Of a stretch of 64,000 nucleotides of DNA, positions 32,160-41,322 are shown one piece after another (position 1 is the stretch's first letter; each line of letters starts with the position of its first letter). Below the pieces are notes generated by a model. It worked only from the letters and a program-made list of their open reading frames with translations, ran no database searches and was not told the DNA's origin. The translations under genes and the position numbers were made by a program. Source of the stretch: Clostridiales bacterium (GTDB lineage Bacteria; Bacillota; Clostridia; Saccharofermentanales; Saccharofermentanaceae); assembly GCA_017962145.1 (NCBI GenBank), contig JAGCVX010000005.1:186001-250000 (forward strand), written 5' to 3'.

Positions 32160-34906
32160 GTGTTTTCCGCCTGTTTTCCTATAATTGTCTGTATACTCTG
32201 TGCAGCTTCATCATACTGGAAATCACTCAAATAATTCTTCGTTCTCTTCAGCTGCAGTTCCGTTTCATCTCCGACGTCATGCGCCAGGATCCAGTCGAGT
32301 TTCTCCAGTGCTCCATCCGCGTCGAAATCCTCGATGGAACCTTCCAGAAGCATCAGTGCCTGACGCAGTTCTTCAGCAGAAAGCGCCGGACGCGGTTCGC
32401 CCGAAGCTTCTTCTTCGCTTGAAGTATCCAGAACACCACGCGCTTTCAGCTCGACGGCAATATCATCCAGAAGCGAACTGTATTTCGCCAGAAGATCTTC
32501 ATAATTTCTGTCGATATACTCGTAACGCTCCTCATAGTTCGCATATTCATGTTCTTTCGCCAGATCCGAAAGCTCGATGGCACCGATCGACGCGGCCACG
32601 CTCTTTAAAGCATGGGCTTCGATACCATAATCCTTGTACTCCTTCTGCTGCGCCAGTTCGCGGATACGGTCGATCTTTTCGATACCATCTTCGTAAACGA
32701 CCTTCAGGAGGCTGATATAGTTATCGAGGCTGTTACCGCAGTTGAGCATACCTCTGGAGCAGTCAACACCACGCAGACGGACTTCACCTTCACCTGCTTT
32801 CGGTGTGCTCGCAACAGTATGCTGCTTACGGATCAGGAGATCCTGCGGCAGGTTATTCTTAAGAGACTTCTCAAGCTGGGAAAGCTCGATCGGCTTACTT
32901 ACATAGTCCTGGAAACCTTCCTTAAAGAACATCTCACGCACACCGCTGACCGCATTGGCCGTAAGCGCGATGACCGGTACTTTCTGGAAATATTCGCCTT
33001 CCATCTTGCGGATCAGGCGAAGTGTATCGATACCATCCATCTCCGGCATCATGTGGTCCATGTAGATGATATGGAACGGTTCCGTCATATTCTTTAAGAT
33101 CTCCAGACACTGGGCACCGCTGTTGGCGGTGGTCACGTGCATCTGATAGGGTTCCAGAAGGCCTTTGACGACCTTGAGGTTGACAGCATTGTCGTCGACG
33201 ACAAGGATTCTTGCTTCCGGCGCGATGAAGGATTCCTGGAATTCGTCCGACTCCAAAGACTCGATCGGCTTGTCGCGAAGAACGGCTGCAAATACAGAAG
33301 AATAAACAGGACGTCTTACGACGAGGACTTCTTTATAACCTGTTGCCAGCTGGTTTGAATCCAGCATGACAACGATCTTCGGTGCACCATGAAGCGTCGC
33401 AAATTCACGGATCTGCGGTGCATACTCATCGAAAAGCACTTTCGTTACGAAGAAATAGGAATACTTCGCATTGGAGAACGGATCGAGGTCATCGATCGTA
33501 GACGCAAAGCGCGCGGATACGCCCAGTCTCTGCAGATCCGCACGGGCCGAATCGCGGTAAACGGCTTTCTCGTCGAAATACATGACGTGTTCTTTCTTTC
33601 CTTCCGGAACACTGGACATCGGCTGCGAACGTGCGACAAACTGATGCAGTTCAAAAGAGAAGGTACTTCCTTTACCATAGGTACTTTCAACAGAGATCGT
33701 ACCGCCCATCAGATCCATGAGACGTTTACAGATGGAAAGACCGAGACCGGTACCTTCGATCGCACGGTTCTGACGAGTATCCAGACGCTGGAAGCTGTTA
33801 AAGAGTCGCTCTTTATCTTCCGGACGGATACCGATACCTGTATCGGAAACATCAAAGTGCAAAAGGCACATATCCGTAGATACGGGACGGAAAGAAACTT
33901 TCAGGGTAATATGGCCTTCCGACGTAAACTTCACGGCATTATTCAGAAGATTCAGCAGGATCTGACGCAGACGAATCTCGTCACCGAGCATTTCGGACGG
34001 GATATTCGGATCCACATCGACGACCAGGTCGAGATTTTTATCCTGCATACGCACCATGATGATGTTGATGATGTCGTTGATAACGGAGGTAAGCTGGTAG
34101 CGGACATTAATGATCTCCATCTTACCGGATTCGATCTTGGAAAAGTCGAGGATATCGTTTACGATCGCCAAAAGCGCGTTGCCGGCGCTCTTGATATTTC
34201 GGGCATTTTCTCGAACACTCGGATTGATCTCATCTCGCAGGATCATCTCCGTCATTCCGACGATCGCGTTCATCGGGGTACGGATCTCATGGGACATGCT
34301 CGCCAAAAAGTCCGCCTTTGTCTGGGAAGCGGAAACTGCCTCTTTCTTCTTGATCTCAACGACCTGCAGGAGGTCTTCTGTACTCTGGGACTTCTGAACC
34401 AGAGACAGCTGGAATCGGTTGATGGAAGATACCAGCGTCATCAGGAATACCTGCGCAACCAGAAGGAGCGCGATACGAACCGCCAGTTCCATCGGAGAAT
34501 TGGACGTGATGGAATAGATCAAAAGGTTGTAGTCATAAACGATCCAAAATGCATAGTACATCGCAGTAAACAGGAGACAGTACAGGTTGATACTGAAATC
34601 GAAATACAAAGAAACGATACAGGCCACCGTGATAAAGCCGTCCTGGATGGTTCCGGGGTTTCGGTAATAGATGCCGTAGAGTACGACCATCGCCAGGAAA
34701 AACGACGTCGTCAGATACATCTGGAAACGGTAATTGTCTCTGGAGATCTTCGTCAGAAGATAAGCAACGATCGGCGTCACGATGCAGAAAACATTAAAAT
34801 ACATCGGGTACTGCTGGATCGAAGATGATACAAAAAGGAAGAACACGCAGACTACGAAGTAGATGATCAGCAGGATTCTCTGGGCGTCTTGTTTCTTAAG
34901 AAGCAT
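32156..34906 (-). CDS. Hybrid sensor histidine kinase with receiver and HPt domains
   Basis: 916 residues. Six N-terminal helices (about 11-160) form a membrane sensor without a large external loop. HisKA follows with phosphorylatable His206 (SMSHEIRTPMNA), then HATPase_c with N-box LLNLLNNAVKF, DTGIGI and GTGLGLSI. Residues 435-560 resemble a receiver lacking key acidic residues; the second receiver is complete (DD at 571-572, Asp617, Lys671). An HPt domain carries His765 in EAHALKS, and a C-terminal extension of about 90 residues is unassigned. A full phosphorelay to the PleD-like regulator encoded immediately downstream is likely. Starts six bases after the lipid-kinase-like gene. Confidence 0.93.
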   Translation of the reverse strand: MLLKKQDAQRILLIIYFVVCVFFLFVSSSIQQYPMYFNVFCIVTPIVAYLLTKISRDNYRFQMYLTTSFFLAMVVLYGIYYRNPGTIQDGFITVACIVSLYFDFSINLYCLLFTAMYYAFWIVYDYNLLIYSITSNSPMELAVRIALLLVAQVFLMTLVSSINRFQLSLVQKSQSTEDLLQVVEIKKKEAVSASQTKADFLASMSHEIRTPMNAIVGMTEMILRDEINPSVRENARNIKSAGNALLAIVNDILDFSKIESGKMEIINVRYQLTSVINDIINIIMVRMQDKNLDLVVDVDPNIPSEMLGDEIRLRQILLNLLNNAVKFTSEGHITLKVSFRPVSTDMCLLHFDVSDTGIGIRPEDKERLFNSFQRLDTRQNRAIEGTGLGLSICKRLMDLMGGTISVESTYGKGSTFSFELHQFVARSQPMSSVPEGKKEHVMYFDEKAVYRDSARADLQRLGVSARFASTIDDLDPFSNAKYSYFFVTKVLFDEYAPQIREFATLHGAPKIVVMLDSNQLATGYKEVLVVRRPVYSSVFAAVLRDKPIESLESDEFQESFIAPEARILVVDDNAVNLKVVKGLLEPYQMHVTTANSGAQCLEILKNMTEPFHIIYMDHMMPEMDGIDTLRLIRKMEGEYFQKVPVIALTANAVSGVREMFFKEGFQDYVSKPIELSQLEKSLKNNLPQDLLIRKQHTVASTPKAGEGEVRLRGVDCSRGMLNCGNSLDNYISLLKVVYEDGIEKIDRIRELAQQKEYKDYGIEAHALKSVAASIGAIELSDLAKEHEYANYEERYEYIDRNYEDLLAKYSSLLDDIAVELKARGVLDTSSEEEASGEPRPALSAEELRQALMLLEGSIEDFDADGALEKLDWILAHDVGDETELQLKRTKNYLSDFQYDEAAQSIQTIIGKQAENT

Positions 34907-34912
34907 ACCTGA

Positions 34913-35863
34913 TCACTCCTCTCTGCACTGTTCTTTAAGTGCCACACCCTGAGGTACAACAAACTTGATGGATGCAGGCATCACGCGAAGGCATACCTGG
35001 TTACCATGTTCTTTCATGTCAAAAACTTCACCATCTGCGGCAAAGAACATATTTTTATTCTCCGGCATCTTTACGACGACATTGGTTGGCTCGAGCGAGG
35101 TGATCGACTTGCCGATCTTATCGAGCTGGCCTTTCTTATAGTGCTTTAAGTTCGGCAGGATCGAGAAAACAGACGATGCCTCATAAAGCACGAGATTCGT
35201 TTTACCGCTTACCGGGCTTGCCGTAGGAACAGGAGAATATCCTCCTCCGTAAACGATTCCGTTAAATGCAGTGATCAGTGTTTTCTTTCCGGAAAAGTCC
35301 TGTCCGTCCACCATGATGGAATACATCGACGAACTGACGATAGACAGTGCATTTTTCACGATAGCGAGATAATACGGAACTTTCGGACCGGCGATCGAGA
35401 AATTCGCCATACTGTTGACAGCCGCGGAAACCTTGGCGTCAAAGCCGAAAGAACAGAAATTCAGAGCTTTTCCGAAACCGAAATCCAGAAGATCCAGATA
35501 CATCGGCGTTCCGACAACAAGGGAATTGAGATTGAGGAAAGGATCGATCTCCCCTTCAAATACTTTCAGGATGTCGTTGGTCATGCCGCAAGGGAAAAAG
35601 GCTACCTCGACCATAGAAAGATTCGGGATACCGCTGATGGCGCGGCAAAGTGTTCCGGATCCACCGCAGATATAAAGTCTGATCGTTTCATCTTCGAAGA
35701 TATGACAGAGACGTCCGACAAGGACGGTTTCGTGACCACAGTATTCCGTGTTAAAGACCAATGCCTCGAGATCTGGTCTCGAAGCTATGTAAGAGCGAAC
35801 ACGCACCGAGATATTCTCCTTCTCTTTACCTGCTCGCGGATTGATGATAAAAATATGCTTCAT
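34913..35863 (-). CDS. Diacylglycerol/lipid-kinase-like protein with altered GGDGT motif
   Basis: 316 residues with the DAGK_cat fold: FIINPRAGK at the N-terminus, the nucleotide loop, and FPCGMTNDI in place of G-T-x-N-D-F; the C-terminal domain retains FGFDAKVSAAVN and a nearly normal end. The catalytic/ATP-binding signature GGDGT reads GGSGT (67-71), the Asp being Ser69. In DgkB-type kinases this Asp is considered essential, so the protein may be inactive or have changed function. It leads the operon with the histidine kinase and PleD-like regulator, six bases apart, which suggests a role in signalling rather than in bulk lipid recycling. Confidence 0.85.
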   Translation of the reverse strand: MKHIFIINPRAGKEKENISVRVRSYIASRPDLEALVFNTEYCGHETVLVGRLCHIFEDETIRLYICGGSGTLCRAISGIPNLSMVEVAFFPCGMTNDILKVFEGEIDPFLNLNSLVVGTPMYLDLLDFGFGKALNFCSFGFDAKVSAAVNSMANFSIAGPKVPYYLAIVKNALSIVSSSMYSIMVDGQDFSGKKTLITAFNGIVYGGGYSPVPTASPVSGKTNLVLYEASSVFSILPNLKHYKKGQLDKIGKSITSLEPTNVVVKMPENKNMFFAADGEVFDMKEHGNQVCLRVMPASIKFVVPQGVALKEQCREE

Positions 35864-35961
35864 ATATCCGTTCCCCTGCTGGAAACTACGTCCGCACGAC
35901 CCATGCTGCGCAATCCCCCAAACTACGTTAAGGATATCACAGAATATTATATATTTAAAGT

Positions 35962-36933
35962 TTATTCTTCTTTCGGGGATTCGGAAGCCGCCTCAGCCGG
36001 ATTTTCCGATGGTTTCTTCTTTAGAGGCAGAAACTTCACGATATTATCGAATGCCGTCTTTCCGTACTCACCGACATTCATATAAACCGTTCTGGAAACG
36101 CGGCGTTCCGAACGTTTCAGGGCTTTGAGGGCATCGGACACCTTGGCGCCGATCGCATCTTTCGGGATCAGCGAGGACGGACTTACATGCGGCATGATGC
36201 TTCCGAACAAGGCCTTCTCCTCGGCACGGTGACGACGCGCCAGTTCTTTTTCCTCGGCACGGTTCTTCGAATAGAGGACTCTCCACTCATTATAACTGTC
36301 GATCGTCGGCTGGCTCTTGGTGCGGACCGTATCCACTCGGCCATAGATGCTGCCGCCGATCTTATCGGAGATCACGCGCATCTCGCCGGAAATACCGGTC
36401 ATGAAGCCCAGACGCTTTTTAAATCCGATGATGGCCGTAACGGTCGTGATGATATCGCAGATTATGGCCGCGCTGAAGACGCAAAGCAGTACGATCTGAA
36501 CGACATCCGGCAGGCGGTTTAAGATCCAAAGAACAGTCGGATGCAGTACATAGATACCCATCGAGCACGCGATACCCCAGTAAAGAGAGAATTTCGGGCA
36601 GATAAAACCCATCAGGTTATACTTCTCGTTTCGGTAGTCCCACCAGCGGAGTTTGAAGATCTTGTAGAGGATAAAGCCTGCCCAGAACTCAACAAATGTA
36701 CAGATGACCATGGAGCCGAAAAACAGAAGGAAGAAGTTGTGCGCCAGCCTTTCCAGAAGAAGGATAACGCCGTAAAAGCCGATACCATAGACCGGACAGA
36801 GGGGACCATTTAAGAATCCGCGGTTGATGAACTTTCCTTCCTCCAGACCATAGTAGATAACTTCGACTACCCAGCCAATGAAAGCATAGATAAAGAACAT
36901 GCAATACGAATCGACAAATGGATAAAAATGCAT
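35962..36933 (-). CDS. CmpB-family (DUF1113) membrane protein with C-terminal extension
   Basis: 323 residues. The N-terminal 170 form the PF06541 membrane domain with five or six helices: FIGWVVEVIYY, GKFINRGFLNGPLCPVYGIG and LRWWDYRNEKYNLMG are matched one by one by the paralogue at 106-660. A basic cytoplasmic tail of 150 residues with helical, coiled-coil-like stretches (KNRAEEKELARRHRAEEKAL) is extra. Function unknown. AAGGAA precedes the ATG at 36933; a TTG at 36954 is a weaker alternative. It lies 98 bases upstream of the lipid-kinase-like gene on the same strand and could be read together with it. Confidence 0.78.
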   Translation of the reverse strand: MHFYPFVDSYCMFFIYAFIGWVVEVIYYGLEEGKFINRGFLNGPLCPVYGIGFYGVILLLERLAHNFFLLFFGSMVICTFVEFWAGFILYKIFKLRWWDYRNEKYNLMGFICPKFSLYWGIACSMGIYVLHPTVLWILNRLPDVVQIVLLCVFSAAIICDIITTVTAIIGFKKRLGFMTGISGEMRVISDKIGGSIYGRVDTVRTKSQPTIDSYNEWRVLYSKNRAEEKELARRHRAEEKALFGSIMPHVSPSSLIPKDAIGAKVSDALKALKRSERRVSRTVYMNVGEYGKTAFDNIVKFLPLKKKPSENPAEAASESPKEE

Positions 36934-36988
36934 AACAAAAATTCCTTCCTTCAAACTATTAGATTATAGCATTTATCAGACCGCCTTT

Positions 36989-36996
36989 GCTATAAT
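36989..36996 (+). promoter_or_regulatory. Extended -10 promoter of the GH43 gene
   Basis: TTTGCTATAAT contains a TG-extended perfect -10 (TATAAT at 36991-36996), about 60 bases before the GH43 ATG. Confidence 0.5.
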
Positions 36997-37057
36997 GTTC
37001 GTATAAAATGCAGAAAACCGTGCATCCCCTGCGGATCCACGGCGAAAGGAGTCATCT

Positions 37058-38542
37058 ATGGCAAATCCATACTTACCCATGTGGGAACATATTCCGGACG
37101 GAGAACCGCGCGTATTCGGTGACCGTGTCTATATCTACGGATCACACGACAATGCAGACACCGATGAGTTCTGCGACTTCTGTCTGAAAGTCTGGTCCGC
37201 TCCGGTATCCGACCCGACCAACTGGACATCTCACGGCATCGCATTTGCCACAAGAGATTTCCCCGGACATCCTTCTGATACCGACTGGACAGACGGACGC
37301 CTTTTCGCACCGGATGTAGTCGAAAAAGACGGAAAATACTATCTTTATGCCTATATCCAGAACGCGGCCGGATGTGTCGCGGTATCTGACAAACCGGAAG
37401 GTCCTTTCAAGCTGATCTCCCGTTACAAGCACAACATCGAGAATCACCCGGACGGCGGTATCTTTATCGATCCGGGTACGCTGGTAGACGATGACGGACG
37501 TGTCTATGTATACTGCGGATTCCTCCGTTCCTATATGTTTGAAGTGAACCCGGATAACATGTACGAAGTGATCGATGGTTCCTTCAAGATGGACATCATC
37601 CCGAACACCGCGCCTTTCAATTTCTTTGAGGCCTGCTCCCCAAGAAAGATCAACGGCAAGTACTACATGATCTACTCTTCCGCCGAGCCCACCAGCCAGC
37701 TGGTCTATGCAGTTTCGGATTCCCCGATGGGACCTTTCGAATATAAGGGCACGCTCGTTGATTCCGGATGTGACTATCCGGGCGGAAATGACCACGGTTC
37801 CGTTGCCAAGGTCGGCGATCAGTGGGTCATCTTCTATCACAGAATGACAAACGGTTCCATCATGAGCCGTGTCGGCTGCGTCGATAAGCTGACTCTTAAC
37901 GAGGACGGTACATTTACCCAGGCGGAGATGACATCTCAGGGATTCGAAGATATCCTGAATCCTTACCGTGTGACCAATCCGCAGATGGCCTGTGTACTCA
38001 CAAACGGCGCGACCATCACCGAAAGAAATCCTTTCGACCAGTGCATCACGAAGATCGCCGACGGATCGGTCATCGGCTTTAAGTATTTCGATTTCGGAAA
38101 CCACTCCGGTTCCGAGATGAAGTGCGTCCTTAAGCTCGACAACTGCTACATGAACGGTAAGATCCATATCTTTGCTGACGGCGTTCCGATGGAAGCCGCA
38201 AAGAAATATGCCCGTCCGATCTTCCCGGATGAGCCGTCCGCCAAGGAGAAAATGGCAGCCCGCGAAGATGATTCTTCCAAGGTTTTCGGATTCAGCGGAA
38301 AGCTTCTCGAAGAGTTCTCCTCTGCTGAATACACCGGTAAATACGGTCTTTCCCGTGAAGGTCGCGAGATCGGATGCGTCTCCTTCTCCCCGGATAACCG
38401 TGTGATCTCCGCAACTGTCGAAGGTCTTTCCGGAAAGCACGCCATCTACTTCCTCGTTGAAGGCGGCTATAAGGGCTGGGGCGGACACTATATGGAAGGA
38501 AGAAACCTCTTCGACTTCTACGGATTCGTATTTCAGGTATAA
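37058..38542 (+). CDS. Glycoside hydrolase family 43 (beta-xylosidase/arabinofuranosidase type)
   Basis: 494 residues, no signal peptide, so probably cytosolic. The five-bladed propeller domain spans about 1-310: GDRVYIYGSHD, RLFAPDVVEKDGKYYLYAYI (the A-P-D/E around the catalytic centre), IDPGTLVDDDGRVYVY, and FFEACSPRKINGKYYMIYS with the probable general acid Glu. The remaining 180 residues form a beta-rich module, perhaps a carbohydrate-binding domain. It should trim arabinose or xylose from imported hemicellulose oligomers. AAAGGAG lies six bases before the ATG. It is followed 14 bases later by the pyrophosphatase gene; the link seems only transcriptional. Confidence 0.9.
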   Translation: MANPYLPMWEHIPDGEPRVFGDRVYIYGSHDNADTDEFCDFCLKVWSAPVSDPTNWTSHGIAFATRDFPGHPSDTDWTDGRLFAPDVVEKDGKYYLYAYIQNAAGCVAVSDKPEGPFKLISRYKHNIENHPDGGIFIDPGTLVDDDGRVYVYCGFLRSYMFEVNPDNMYEVIDGSFKMDIIPNTAPFNFFEACSPRKINGKYYMIYSSAEPTSQLVYAVSDSPMGPFEYKGTLVDSGCDYPGGNDHGSVAKVGDQWVIFYHRMTNGSIMSRVGCVDKLTLNEDGTFTQAEMTSQGFEDILNPYRVTNPQMACVLTNGATITERNPFDQCITKIADGSVIGFKYFDFGNHSGSEMKCVLKLDNCYMNGKIHIFADGVPMEAAKKYARPIFPDEPSAKEKMAAREDDSSKVFGFSGKLLEEFSSAEYTGKYGLSREGREIGCVSFSPDNRVISATVEGLSGKHAIYFLVEGGYKGWGGHYMEGRNLFDFYGFVFQV

Positions 38543-38556
38543 GAAGGTAGAAAACA

Positions 38557-40167
38557 ATGAGTGAAATCTATGTTGTAGGTCATAAAAACCCGGATACCGA
38601 TACCGTGGTATCCGCGATGGCATATGCGGCGCTCAAGCATGCGCTCGGCGAGCAGGATTATACGGCGGCCCGTCTGGATCATCTGAGCGATGAGACAAAA
38701 AGAATGCTGGCACGTTTCGGATTTGAAACGCCGATGCGTCTTCGCGACGTAAGGACGCAGGTCAGGGATCTGGATTTCGATACGCCTCCGGCGCTCAACG
38801 CTTCGGTCACGCTCGATCTGGCCTGGAAGACCATGAACGATGGTAAGACTACTGTCATCCCGGTCATTAACGACGACGGCACGCTCCACGGCATTCTCTC
38901 TTCAAGCGATATCGCTTCCTACAGCATGCAGACGATCCACGAACCGAGGATCGATGACGTACCGCTCTTTAACCTTTTAAGCGTACTCGAAGGACGTATC
39001 GTTAACGAAAGCGATATCACTATCGATTCCATCTCCGGCGAGATCTCGATCGCGCTTCCGCAGACATGCGAGAACCTTCTGTTCAGTTCGAAAGATTCCG
39101 TCGTGATCTGCGGCAATCAGCCCGACATGGTCAAGCGCGCATTGGAGATCGGTGTTAACTGCCTGATCCTCTGCCAGACTGATGTCGATCCGGCATGGTT
39201 CTCAGAGCCAACATCCACATGCGTGATCTCCACTCCGCTGGATGCAAATAAAGTGGCCAAGCTGGTCTACCAGGCGATCCCGATCGCACGTGCCTGCTTT
39301 ACCGGCAATATCGAGTGCTTCCATATGACCGACTATATCGACGATGTACGTGAGGTCGTTTTGAAGAGCCGTTTCAGAAGTTATCCGGTCCTTGACGAAA
39401 ACGACAAAGTCATTGGTACTCTGGCACGTTTCCACTTGCTGCGTCCTAGAAGAAAAAGAGTCGTACTGGTCGATCATAACGAACTGGCACAGGCAGTACC
39501 GGGTCTGGAACAGGCTGAGATCCTTGGAATCATCGACCACCACCGCCTGGCAGACATCCAGACCACACAGCCGATCGCGATGCGTAACGAGCCTGTAGGA
39601 AGTACCACAACGATCATCACGGAACTCTATCAGGAAAACGGCGTCATGCCGTCCATCAAGATGGCCGGTCTGATGTGTGCCGCGATCCTTTCCGATACGG
39701 TTATGTTCAAGTCTCCGACCTGCACCGCAAGAGATATCGCCATGGCCGAGCGTCTGGCACGTATCGCGGGCGAGTCCATCGACGAACTGGGACATGACCT
39801 CTTCGCTTCTTCTTTCGAAAGCAAGACCGTCGAAGAACTGATGAAGTCCGACTTCAAGGAATTCCACATCGCCGAGCATACTCTGGGAGTTGCACAGATC
39901 ATCTGCATCGATTCGTTCAAGATGCTCGACAGAAAAGACGATTTCCTGGCGCACATGAATACGCTTCGTACCGAGCGCGGCTACGATTTCGTGATCCTGA
40001 TGCTCACCGACGTTCTGCAGGAAGGTACCGAACTTCTCTATGTGGGTGAAGATGATACCATCCGCTTCGCATTTAACGTTGAGCCGAAAGACAACCACGT
40101 ATTCCTTCCGGGCGTTATGTCCAGAAAGAAACAGATCATCCCGATGCTCACCGCTTTGTGGGGCTGA
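38557..40167 (+). CDS. Family II inorganic pyrophosphatase with CBS/DRTGG regulatory insert
   Basis: 536 residues. The DHH domain starts IYVVGHKNPDTDTVV (His9, Asp13, Asp15 as metal ligands) and continues after the insert with LGIIDHHRLADI (about residues 322-333); the DHHA2 domain ends the protein with SRKKQIIPML. Between residues about 70 and 305 lie CBS1, a DRTGG domain and CBS2, the arrangement of clostridial CBS-pyrophosphatases that are inhibited by AMP/ADP and activated by ATP and diadenosine polyphosphates. It hydrolyses pyrophosphate with Mn or Co. AGAAGG precedes the ATG and a strong terminator follows. Confidence 0.93.
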   Translation: MSEIYVVGHKNPDTDTVVSAMAYAALKHALGEQDYTAARLDHLSDETKRMLARFGFETPMRLRDVRTQVRDLDFDTPPALNASVTLDLAWKTMNDGKTTVIPVINDDGTLHGILSSSDIASYSMQTIHEPRIDDVPLFNLLSVLEGRIVNESDITIDSISGEISIALPQTCENLLFSSKDSVVICGNQPDMVKRALEIGVNCLILCQTDVDPAWFSEPTSTCVISTPLDANKVAKLVYQAIPIARACFTGNIECFHMTDYIDDVREVVLKSRFRSYPVLDENDKVIGTLARFHLLRPRRKRVVLVDHNELAQAVPGLEQAEILGIIDHHRLADIQTTQPIAMRNEPVGSTTTIITELYQENGVMPSIKMAGLMCAAILSDTVMFKSPTCTARDIAMAERLARIAGESIDELGHDLFASSFESKTVEELMKSDFKEFHIAEHTLGVAQIICIDSFKMLDRKDDFLAHMNTLRTERGYDFVILMLTDVLQEGTELLYVGEDDTIRFAFNVEPKDNHVFLPGVMSRKKQIIPMLTALWG

Positions 40168-40187
40168 TCCATTTCAAAAAGCAAAAC

Positions 40188-40220
40188 AAAAAAGCAGCGC
40201 ATTTCGTCGCTGCTTTTTCT
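40188..40220. terminator. Bidirectional terminator
   Basis: AAAAAGCAGCG and CGCTGCTTTTT form the stem around CATTTCGT; T-runs on both strands serve both the pyrophosphatase gene (plus) and the ABC-exporter operon (minus). Confidence 0.85.
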
Positions 40221-40224
40221 TTTT

Positions 40225-41322
40225 TCAGTCTTCCGTCACTTCACACTTTCTGACCTTCTTCCAGTTCAGAAGGATGATCGTCGTGATGACCAGTACCTCC
40301 GCGATAATCGTTCCGATGACGCCTGTTTTCGACACGCGGTAAAAATGATGGCCGGAACTCCAGAATACCTGATTGAGTACCAGGATCGTGCCGCAGTTCA
40401 ATATCGCGCCAAATATCATGGCCGCAAGATTCATCCAAAGCACCTCGCCTGCCACTTTCCGAAAGATCTGTCCTTTAGTAAAGCCCAAAGCTTTATAGAT
40501 GGCAAACTCGTGTTTTCTCTTATCGTAGGCCGCCGTATAAGCCGCATTGATCGTCACCAGAAGAACGATGACTACAAGTACAACGACGGCGCCGAAGATC
40601 GCGTACATAAAGCCGATCTGACTCTCTACATCTTCCAGGTCCAGGCTGTTCGTCACCGCATAGACCAGAGGATACTTTTTTGTGATCTCTCTTCCCAACT
40701 TGTCCAGATCGTCGCTGAGTTTTTTGTCACAATTTCCGTCGCTGCTGAGGATCATGGTTTCACCCGTTCCGCCGGCATCCAGAACACCTAAAGCCCACAT
40801 GCCTTTACCATCCATTGTCGAAGTCAATTTATATTGGCCCATAGTACCGACGGGATCTCCGACTTTCAGGCCTTTGTTATTGGCCAGAAGCTCTGTCATG
40901 ACTACTTCTCCGTCATGAAGATGGATATCGTCCGGAACAAGACCGGTTCTTTCTTTAAAGAGCTCGAAGTCTTCCTCATACTGGAAAACCAGAAATTCAC
41001 ACGTACAGTTAAACATCATGATACAGTCATAGTCGGCATAGACCCTGTTCAGATAGATGACCTCCTGTGCTTCTTCCGGCAGCATCGAAGGCAGTTCTTC
41101 CTGAAGTTTACGATACTGTTCGATGGCCTCGTTACTGGATCCACGCGTACTGAATACCAGATAGCGGTTCGGCCCTTCCAGACGAACACGGAATGTCTCT
41201 CCGGGATTGTCCACGTACATACCGCCGATAAAGCAAACCGTAATGAAGGACATCATCAGGATCAGAACCAGCACACGCAATTTGTTATTGCGGAAATATG
41301 TGAAAGCTGAAAATGGTCTCAT
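40225..41322 (-). CDS. ABC transporter permease (FtsX/MacB family)
   Basis: 365 residues. One N-terminal helix (about 14-36), a large extracytoplasmic domain of some 200 residues, and three C-terminal helices beginning near residue 235: the typical four-helix type VII ABC layout. KHEFAIYKALGFTKGQIFRKV between helices 2 and 3 is the conserved coupling segment. Works with the adjoining ATPase and second permease, likely in export of a peptide or lipid, or in resistance or mechanotransmission; the substrate is unknown. Its ATG overlaps the ATPase stop (ATGA). Last gene of the operon. Confidence 0.88.
   Translation of the reverse strand: MRPFSAFTYFRNNKLRVLVLILMMSFITVCFIGGMYVDNPGETFRVRLEGPNRYLVFSTRGSSNEAIEQYRKLQEELPSMLPEEAQEVIYLNRVYADYDCIMMFNCTCEFLVFQYEEDFELFKERTGLVPDDIHLHDGEVVMTELLANNKGLKVGDPVGTMGQYKLTSTMDGKGMWALGVLDAGGTGETMILSSDGNCDKKLSDDLDKLGREITKKYPLVYAVTNSLDLEDVESQIGFMYAIFGAVVVLVVIVLLVTINAAYTAAYDKRKHEFAIYKALGFTKGQIFRKVAGEVLWMNLAAMIFGAILNCGTILVLNQVFWSSGHHFYRVSKTGVIGTIIAEVLVITTIILLNWKKVRKCEVTED

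Noticed and set aside
33389..34828. Long plus-strand open frame opposite the histidine kinase
   Set aside because: The opposite strand encodes every expected kinase motif; this frame is a reverse-complement shadow.
37142..38623. Minus-strand open frame opposite the GH43 gene
   Set aside because: Shadow of a clear glycosidase; the minus-strand product has no family features.
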